A stretch of 36,267 nt of DNA from Bacteroidota bacterium (GTDB lineage Bacteria > Verrucomicrobiota > Verrucomicrobiia > Methylacidiphilales > UBA1321): NCBI GenBank assembly GCA_903970335.1, contig CAJCII010000131.1, forward strand, positions 1 through 36,267, read 5' to 3'. The translations under genes were made by a program, and so were the position numbers. Within the stretch, counting starts at the first letter, position 1. Each line of letters opens with the position of its first letter. The notes under the pieces are model-generated. The model was given only the letters and a program-made list of their open reading frames with translations. It had not been told where the DNA came from and searched no databases. Shown here piece by piece: positions 26,522 to 32,380 of this stretch.

Positions 26522-28291
26522 ATGAGCTTCGATTACAACTGGAAATTCGCCCGCAACGATGTTCTCGCCGGCCTCACCGTGGCGGCTATTTCCCTACCGC
26601 AAGCCATGGCCTACGCGTTGATTGCAGGCGTCGATCCACGCTTCGGCCTTTACTCAGCCATTATCGTCACGGCGGTCGCGTCCATCTTCGGCTCTTCGTC
26701 GCACCTGATCAACGGGCCAACGAATGCCATTTCGCTCGTCGTCTTCAGCGCGCTGGCGATCTTCGATCCCGATGCCCGGCTTGATGCTTACCAGGCCATG
26801 TTTTTGCTCGGGATCATGGTCGGAATCATCCAGATCCTCATCGCTGTCTTCAAACTGGGCGATCTCACTCGCTATATTTCCGAGTCGGTCGTGATTGGTT
26901 TCATGGCCGGGGCCGGTCTCCTCATCGCCGTGGGACAGGTCGGTAACTTCCTGGGTTTGCACGATGAGGGCAACGGACACCAGCATGTCCTCTTCCGCCT
27001 GTGGGAAACCGTGACACAGGGAGGCCCCGTTAATTTTTACGCACTTGGCATCGGCGCTGCAACGATCGTCGTTGTCCTGCTTCTGCGGCAAATTGTCAGG
27101 AAATTCGGCCTCCCTCAAATCGAGATGCTCACCGCCTTGGTCATTGCCGCCGGCTTTGCCGCATTCTTCGGTTGGTCGATTCCCTCGGCGCAGGGAAAGA
27201 CGCTTCTCTCCGTCGTGGGCAATGTTCCCGCCAGCCTTCCGGCGCCTCACCTTCCCGTCATCAAGTGGGAGTGGATTTCCGATCTGTCGAGCAGCGCTTT
27301 TGCCATTGCCTTCCTCGGTTTGTTGGAGGCACTGGCCATCGCCAAATCGATTGCCCATCAGACCCGCCAAAAACTCGATTACAACCAGCAATGCCTCGCC
27401 GAGGGATTGGCCAATCTGACCGGTGGTTTTTTCCAGTGCCTGCCCGGTTCCGGTTCGCTTACCCGCTCGGCCATTAACCATCAATCGGGCGCATCGACTC
27501 GCGTCTCCGGTTTGTTTGCGGCGGCAGCGGTCGCCATTACACTCCTGATCGCCGCACCCCTGGCGAAGTTCATTCCCAAGGCTGCTCTGGCCGGACTTCT
27601 CTTCGTCATCGCCGTTCGCCTTGTCGATTGGAAACGGCTCCGCTATGCCGTGCGCGCTTCGTGGTACGATGCCGCGCTTGTCTTTATCACCGCCTTCTCC
27701 GCCCTCTTTATTACCGTCGAATTTTCCATCCTCATCGGTGTGGCTCTCTCCATCGTGCTCTTTGTACCGCGCGCGGCGCGCCTCCGGGCTTCCGAGTTGG
27801 TGGTCACCCCCGAAGGCTTGATTCGCGAAAGGCTATCGGATGATCCTCCGGCCAAAGACCTGCTCATTTACGACCTTGAAGGGGAACTCTTCTTTGGCGC
27901 TGCACCTGAACTCGATCGCTACTTCGATGAGATTACTCAACGAACCAAAGAGGGAGGAATTCGATTTGTCGTCCTGCGGGTCAAGCGCACGCGCAATCCC
28001 GATGTCGTCTTCCTCGAACATCTTGAACATTTCCTGCGTGAGTCCGATGCGCACGGCGTGACCGTGTTCCTCGCTGGCGTACGCGCTGATTTTTCTCGTG
28101 GGCTCTCGAATCTTCGCTTTGGTGAGTGGTTGCGCAGTGATCGTGTCTTCTACGAAGAGGATCAAGTCTACTCGGCCACCCTTAAGGCCGTCCGTCATGC
28201 CTACGATCTGCTTGGAAAAGATCCCCGTCACTACAGCGGCGAATTCGAGGTGATCGAAGGTGAAAAAAAAGAACTCTACTATCTCGTTTAG
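26522..28291 (+). CDS. SulP-family anion (probably sulfate) transporter with STAS domain
   Basis: A 589-residue inner-membrane permease. The first helix carries the SulP signature (DVLAGLTVAAISLPQAMAYA, then LIAGVDPRFGLYSA and GPTNAISLV). Ten or more hydrophobic spans follow up to about residue 425, including PGSGSLTRSAINHQSGASTR, a conserved SulP segment. From about 440 to 565 there is a cytoplasmic STAS domain (LLIYDLEGELFFGAAPELDR). SulP members move sulfate, bicarbonate or other anions, and sequence alone does not settle which. The surrounding cysteine-synthesis genes favour sulfate. No sulfate-reduction genes are in the window. Confidence 0.9.
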   Translation: MSFDYNWKFARNDVLAGLTVAAISLPQAMAYALIAGVDPRFGLYSAIIVTAVASIFGSSSHLINGPTNAISLVVFSALAIFDPDARLDAYQAMFLLGIMVGIIQILIAVFKLGDLTRYISESVVIGFMAGAGLLIAVGQVGNFLGLHDEGNGHQHVLFRLWETVTQGGPVNFYALGIGAATIVVVLLLRQIVRKFGLPQIEMLTALVIAAGFAAFFGWSIPSAQGKTLLSVVGNVPASLPAPHLPVIKWEWISDLSSSAFAIAFLGLLEALAIAKSIAHQTRQKLDYNQQCLAEGLANLTGGFFQCLPGSGSLTRSAINHQSGASTRVSGLFAAAAVAITLLIAAPLAKFIPKAALAGLLFVIAVRLVDWKRLRYAVRASWYDAALVFITAFSALFITVEFSILIGVALSIVLFVPRAARLRASELVVTPEGLIRERLSDDPPAKDLLIYDLEGELFFGAAPELDRYFDEITQRTKEGGIRFVVLRVKRTRNPDVVFLEHLEHFLRESDAHGVTVFLAGVRADFSRGLSNLRFGEWLRSDRVFYEEDQVYSATLKAVRHAYDLLGKDPRHYSGEFEVIEGEKKELYYLV

Positions 28292-28602
28292 GTCGGTGGC
28301 GAAAAATCGAGCAAGCAACGTTTCGCACCCAAGTCCAAAAAATCTATTGAGTTTATATAGATATAACTTATTGAAATTGTGGATGTTATAAAAAGTTTTT
28401 TCTTGTCATCGTGCACTCGCTTCTCTAAAAAAACGCAACCTGACCACAGGAAATTGCCCGTTTCGGGCAGTCGTTTGCCGAATCCGTTTCGTGTCGCATC
28501 CCCCGTGGGAACGCTAGAAACCTTCTCACCGCAAAGTCCTCAAGGGACTTATGGCGGGAATCGAAGTCTTCCCAAAACCTATAGAACAATCGCCCCCCTA
28601 TC
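28292..28602 (+). promoter_or_regulatory. Promoter and structured leader of the encapsulin operon
   Basis: This 311-base gap has an AT-rich promoter-like zone (28340-28400) containing TGGATGTTATA at 28380-28390, which differs by one base from the matching part of the motif at 25714-25724. Downstream are successive hairpins: TGCCCG-TTT-CGGGCA (28455-28469), AAGTCC-TCAAG-GGACTT (28534-28550), and GGGAA paired with TTCCC around 28556-28573. The leader would be roughly 200 nt. It does not match any riboswitch consensus I recognise (SAM classes considered). Confidence 0.5.
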
Positions 28603-30030
28603 ATGAGCACGAATTTGAATCCCCAACTGAGCCTCAGCGCCCCAGCCGCGCGCAATCTCGCCACCGCAACTGTTACGGTACCCCAAAACGCCGCGAGGAC
28701 ACCTCGCTGGCTGCACAAGCTTCTCCCCTGGGTCGATGTCGATGGCGGCGTCTATCGCGTCAATCGTCGGAAAATTCTCGTGAACAAAGCTGGCCTGATC
28801 GTGGTCGGTCTCGATGGCAAGAAAGCCCACATCGATCCCAATAGCCTTCGCGGCATACCTCTCTTCAGCGGTCTCGATGACGAAACCCTCAAGACCATCG
28901 CCGGAGAATTCGCCACGGAGCAAGCGGACTTGGGCAAGGTAATTGTCAAAGAGGGAGACGCCGCCAAAAAGCTCTACGTGGTGGCCGGGGGCAAAATCGA
29001 ATTATTCGTCTCTGGACCGCACGGCGACAAGCTCCGCCAAGGTCTTCTCGGTGCAGGCAATTTTTTTGGCGACGACGCATTGCTCGACGACTCGCTTAAA
29101 TCCCCTGCCGCCAAGGCGCTGACGGAAACTACTGTGCTTAGCCTCGACCGCACGAAATTCGACGCCTTGAAGCGCAAGGCCGCTATCCGCGAGGCCATCG
29201 AGCAGTCCATCGAGAAACGCAAGGCAGCTCAGGCCAAGTCCAACGAATACGGCGAAAGCGTGATCGACCTCCTCACCGTGCAACGCGGCGAGCCAAAACT
29301 TCCCACCACCTTCGTCGATTACGAGGAAGATCCTCGCGAGTATCACCTCAACACCATCCAGACCGTGCTGCAGACCCACACCCGCGTCACCGATCTCTAC
29401 AGCAACAAGATCGACCAGTTGCGCGAACAGGTGCGGCTTACGGTCGAGGCGGTCAAGGAATGGGAAGAGTGGGAACTTCTCAACAACCCGGACTTTGGTC
29501 TTCTCCGGGAGGTCGCGCCTTCACAGCGCATTCCCACTCGCAGCGGCCCGCCCACCCCGGACGATTTGGACGAACTGCTGGCCTTGGTCTGGAAGAAGCC
29601 AGCCTTTTTCCTGGCTCATCCCAGGGCCATCGCCGCTTTCGGTCGCGAATGCACCCGCCGTGGTGTGCCGCCGCCGACCGTCAATATTTTTGGTTCTCCG
29701 TTTGTCACCTGGCGCGGCGTGCCTCTGGTTCCGAGCGATAAACTCCTGATTAACGGCAAGTCCAATGTCGGCGGAAGTCTCGGCAGCACCAGCATCTTGC
29801 TGCTGCGTGTCGGCGAAGGCGAACAAGGTGTCGTCGGCCTTCAGAAGACAGGCGTGACGGGCGAAGTCGAACCTGGTCTTTCTGTGCGCTACATGGGCAC
29901 GAACGAAAACTCCATCGCTTCCCATCTGGTCACCCGTTATTTCTCCACCGCCGTTCTTACGGACGATGCCATTGCGCGTCTCGATAATGTTCTCGTTGGC
30001 AACTACCACGACTATGTCTACCCCCGCTAA
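28603..30030 (+). CDS. Encapsulin nanocompartment shell protein, family 2B architecture
   Basis: A 475-residue HK97-fold shell protein (SrpI-like, encapsulin family 2). The N-arm and first strands (WVDVDGGVYRVNRR) are followed by an inserted cyclic-nucleotide-binding-like domain at about 86-200 (IPLFSGLDDETLKTIAGEF, VIVKEGDAAKKLYVVAGGKI, GNFFGDDALL). The capsid fold then resumes from about 220. Residues 250-475 are strongly family-2-like: NTIQTVLQTHTRVTDLYSNK, SQRIPTRSGPPTPDDLDELL, VNIFGSPFVTWRGVPLVPSD, GVVGLQKTGVTGEVEPGLSV, RYMGTNENSIASHLVTRYFS. The inserted domain makes it about 165 residues longer than plain SrpI. In it the Glu and Arg of the cNMP phosphate cassette are not conserved (FGDDALL, then SPAAK). 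Its 3' end overlaps the cysteine desulfurase gene by 17 bases. It should self-assemble in the cytosol into a closed shell around that enzyme. Confidence 0.95.
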   Translation: MSTNLNPQLSLSAPAARNLATATVTVPQNAARTPRWLHKLLPWVDVDGGVYRVNRRKILVNKAGLIVVGLDGKKAHIDPNSLRGIPLFSGLDDETLKTIAGEFATEQADLGKVIVKEGDAAKKLYVVAGGKIELFVSGPHGDKLRQGLLGAGNFFGDDALLDDSLKSPAAKALTETTVLSLDRTKFDALKRKAAIREAIEQSIEKRKAAQAKSNEYGESVIDLLTVQRGEPKLPTTFVDYEEDPREYHLNTIQTVLQTHTRVTDLYSNKIDQLREQVRLTVEAVKEWEEWELLNNPDFGLLREVAPSQRIPTRSGPPTPDDLDELLALVWKKPAFFLAHPRAIAAFGRECTRRGVPPPTVNIFGSPFVTWRGVPLVPSDKLLINGKSNVGGSLGSTSILLLRVGEGEQGVVGLQKTGVTGEVEPGLSVRYMGTNENSIASHLVTRYFSTAVLTDDAIARLDNVLVGNYHDYVYPR

Positions 30031-31672
30031 CCCGGACACCGAGCTGATCGCAGGCTTGTTCAAAGAGTTCTACGCGGATTCCTCTGCTGACGGATCGTCG
30101 TCTCCTTTGACAAGCCACGGAATCAGCGAATACCCCAACGATTCCAAGGAGATTTCTCCGCCGGTCCATCCCGATGCGCAGGTTGCTTCGCCACACGCGA
30201 TCCAGCCTGCGGAGTCGGCTTCCGGCGGTCATTCCGCAGGCTCGGAGGAAGCTTACCCTTTTGGCGAACCCAGTTGTTATCGGGACGAAAATCGTTCCTC
30301 TGGCAAGACCGCAACCAAAGCCACGCCATCCTCCGCTCTTCCCTACACGGACGACTCATTATCCGGGAGTGAATTCTATTTCCTGAAGCATACCGGTACT
30401 TCCGGTAGTGCCCCGCCAGCCACTGCACCCTCGCACCCTGGGCGAGGTGGTGCGCTCTCCGCGCTCGACGTCGAAGCAATTCGCGCCGATTTTCCTGCTC
30501 TGCATCAGAAAACCAATGGTAAGCCGCTCATCTTCCTGGATAACGCCGCAACCACGCAGAAACCACAGTCCGTCATCGACGCCACTTCGCATTTCTACAG
30601 TCGTGACAACGCCAATATCCATCGCGCTGCCTACGAGTTGGCGGAACGCGCGACGCGTGCTTTTGAAGGTGCCAGAGAAAAAGTGCGCGACTTTATTGGT
30701 GCCGCCGACGCAAAGGAAATTGTCTTTCTTCGTGGCACCACGGAAGCGATCAACCTCGTTGCGCAAAGCTACGGTCGCAAACATATCGGAGCGGGCGACG
30801 AGATTGTCATCACGACCATCGAACACCACGCCAATATCGTGCCCTGGCAGCTTCTCGCCGAGCAGACGGGCGCAGTCTTGCGTGTCGCTCCGGTCAACGA
30901 CCGTGGAGAATTGATTCTCGACCAATTTGCCTCCTTGCTCGGTGGACGCACCAAATTGGTCTCGGTTGGACATGTCGCCAACTCCCTCGGCACAATCAAT
31001 CCGATTGAGCAAATCATCGCCATCGCCCATTCCTTCGGGGTGCCGGTCTTGGTCGATGCCGCGCAATCGACGCCGCACATGCCCGTCAACGTTACGGCGC
31101 TCGACGTCGACTTTCTTGTCTTCTCCGGCCACAAGGTTTTCGGCCCCACCGGCATTGGCGCCCTCTATGGCAAGTCCGCGCTCCTCGAAGCCATGCCCCC
31201 CTGGCAGGGCGGGGGTCACATGATCCGCAACGTCACCTTTGCCAAAACGACTTACCAGAATGCGCCTGAAAAATTCGAGGCCGGTACGCCGGACATTGCC
31301 GGTGCCGTGGGTTTCGGCGCTGCCATCGATTATCTCCAGAATATCGGACTGGCTCCGATTGCCGCCTATGAACACGAGCTTCTCGTGTACGCCACCGAGG
31401 CGCTCCAATCTGTCCGCGGTCTGCGCCTCATCGGGACGGCCGCGAACAAGGCCAGCGTTCTTTCCTTTGTCATCGCCGGTCTCGAACCGGAAAAAATCGC
31501 CGAGCACTTGGACCGGCAGGGAATCGCCGCTCGGGCCGGTCATCACTGCGCGCAACCCGCTCTGCGGCGGTTCGGCGTGGAAAAAACCGTCCGTGCTTCC
31601 CTGGCGTTTTACAATACGCTCCAGGAAGTCGATGTCCTGGTGCGGGCCTTGCATCAACTCAAAAAAGCCTGA
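30014..31672 (+). CDS. Encapsulin cargo: SufS-type cysteine desulfurase with disordered N-terminal targeting domain
   Basis: A 552-residue PLP enzyme that removes sulfur from L-cysteine, giving alanine and an enzyme persulfide. Residues 1-150 are low-complexity, rich in Ser/Pro/Gly/Ala. They are interrupted by a short amphipathic helix (TELIAGLFKEFYA, 9-21) and the aromatic motifs AYPFGE (80-85) and SALPYTDDSLSGSEFYFLK (107-125), the kind of N-terminal extension that carries family 2 encapsulin cargo into the shell. The SufS core starts near 150 (LDVEAIRADFPAL). It contains FLDNAATTQKP, TTIEHHANIVPW, K374 in SGHKVFGPTGIG and catalytic C512 in RAGHHCAQP, so it is type II. I chose ATG 30014, inside the end of the shell gene, over an upstream in-frame ATG at 29966. 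No SufE or SufU partner is adjacent. Confidence 0.95.
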   Translation: MSTPANPDTELIAGLFKEFYADSSADGSSSPLTSHGISEYPNDSKEISPPVHPDAQVASPHAIQPAESASGGHSAGSEEAYPFGEPSCYRDENRSSGKTATKATPSSALPYTDDSLSGSEFYFLKHTGTSGSAPPATAPSHPGRGGALSALDVEAIRADFPALHQKTNGKPLIFLDNAATTQKPQSVIDATSHFYSRDNANIHRAAYELAERATRAFEGAREKVRDFIGAADAKEIVFLRGTTEAINLVAQSYGRKHIGAGDEIVITTIEHHANIVPWQLLAEQTGAVLRVAPVNDRGELILDQFASLLGGRTKLVSVGHVANSLGTINPIEQIIAIAHSFGVPVLVDAAQSTPHMPVNVTALDVDFLVFSGHKVFGPTGIGALYGKSALLEAMPPWQGGGHMIRNVTFAKTTYQNAPEKFEAGTPDIAGAVGFGAAIDYLQNIGLAPIAAYEHELLVYATEALQSVRGLRLIGTAANKASVLSFVIAGLEPEKIAEHLDRQGIAARAGHHCAQPALRRFGVEKTVRASLAFYNTLQEVDVLVRALHQLKKA

Positions 31673-31682
31673 AACCAGGCTT
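31665..31682 (+). other. Hairpin at the desulfurase/rhodanese junction
   Basis: AAGCCTG (31665-31671), loop AAAC, CAGGCTT (31676-31682) form a 7-bp stem that includes the desulfurase stop codon. It sits 13 bases before the rhodanese ATG. It may tune expression of the third gene relative to the first two. Confidence 0.4.
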
Positions 31683-31695
31683 GTTCCCCTCTGGC

Positions 31696-32232
31696 ATGAA
31701 AACGATTTCTTCGGATCACCTCAAACGCTTGCTCGATTCCGAATCGGGTTTGACCCTGCTCGACGTCCGCACCCCGGTGGAATTCGCCGAGGTCCATGTC
31801 CCCCAGGCGCAAAACGAACCGCTTGATCGATTCGATCCGAAGAGTCTTCTTGCCGCTGGCCGGTTGTCTCAGGATCGTTCCATCTACCTCCTCTGTCGGT
31901 CCGGCGGTCGCGCCGCTAAAGCCGCCGAAAAATTGGCGCGGGAGGGTTTTGAGAATGCCGTAGTCGTTGAAGGCGGGACCTTGGCCTGGATTGAGGCTGG
32001 CCTGCCCGTCAATCGAAGTGTGGTGAAAGTGATCAGTCTTGAGCGCCAGGTCCGCATCGCCGCCGGATCGCTCGTGCTTACCGGGGTCTTGCTCGCTAAC
32101 TTCATTCATCCCTACTTCATCGGTCTCTCCGCTTTTGTTGGTGCAGGCCTCGTCTTTGCCGGCATTACCGATTGGTGCGGCATGGGCTTGCTGCTCGCGA
32201 AGTTGCCTTGGAATTCGCGCAAGCAGCCTTAA
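31696..32232 (+). CDS. Rhodanese-domain protein with C-terminal membrane domain (DUF2892-like)
   Basis: A 178-residue protein. Residues 1-105 are a single rhodanese domain (LTLLDVRTPVEFAEVHVPQA). The active-site cysteine sits in the loop LLCRSGGRA, a six-residue CRSGGR loop typical of sulfurtransferases. The remainder carries two hydrophobic spans (IAAGSLVLTGVLLANFI and YFIGLSAFVGAGLVFAGI) ending in TDWCGMGLLLAKLPW, the pattern of the DUF2892 membrane domain, whose conserved Cys may receive sulfur. ATG 31696 is preferred over TTG 31681. It is the third gene of the encapsulin operon, 23 bp after the desulfurase. It probably takes persulfide sulfur to or from the inner membrane; substrate and direction are inferred. 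Confidence 0.9.
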   Translation: MKTISSDHLKRLLDSESGLTLLDVRTPVEFAEVHVPQAQNEPLDRFDPKSLLAAGRLSQDRSIYLLCRSGGRAAKAAEKLAREGFENAVVVEGGTLAWIEAGLPVNRSVVKVISLERQVRIAAGSLVLTGVLLANFIHPYFIGLSAFVGAGLVFAGITDWCGMGLLLAKLPWNSRKQP

Positions 32233-32380
32233 TGCCTGCTTGTAGGCCACGGTAACATCTCCTGCTCAATTCATCGCTCAAGGCGGCAATAGAGGCGTTC
32301 GCGGCTTTTTTGTTGAGAATTGATGAGCGAGTCCGCTTAATGTGCTGGGCGGAAAACGAACTTCCTCTTCCGTCCGACTC

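Noticed and set aside
28455-28573. SAM-type riboswitch in the encapsulin leader
   Set aside because: Hairpins are present but none of the conserved SAM-I or SAM-II core sequences could be matched.
28603-30030. Reading the HK97-fold shell as a prophage capsid
   Set aside because: No terminase, portal, protease or tail genes are nearby. The sequence is encapsulin family 2-like and the partner genes are sulfur metabolism.
30359-31657. 432-aa minus-strand frame
   Set aside because: Antisense shadow of the cysteine desulfurase; no recognisable domain.
32233-32380. Terminator after the rhodanese gene
   Set aside because: A T-run exists near 32306 but the bases before it form only a very short stem; not convincing.
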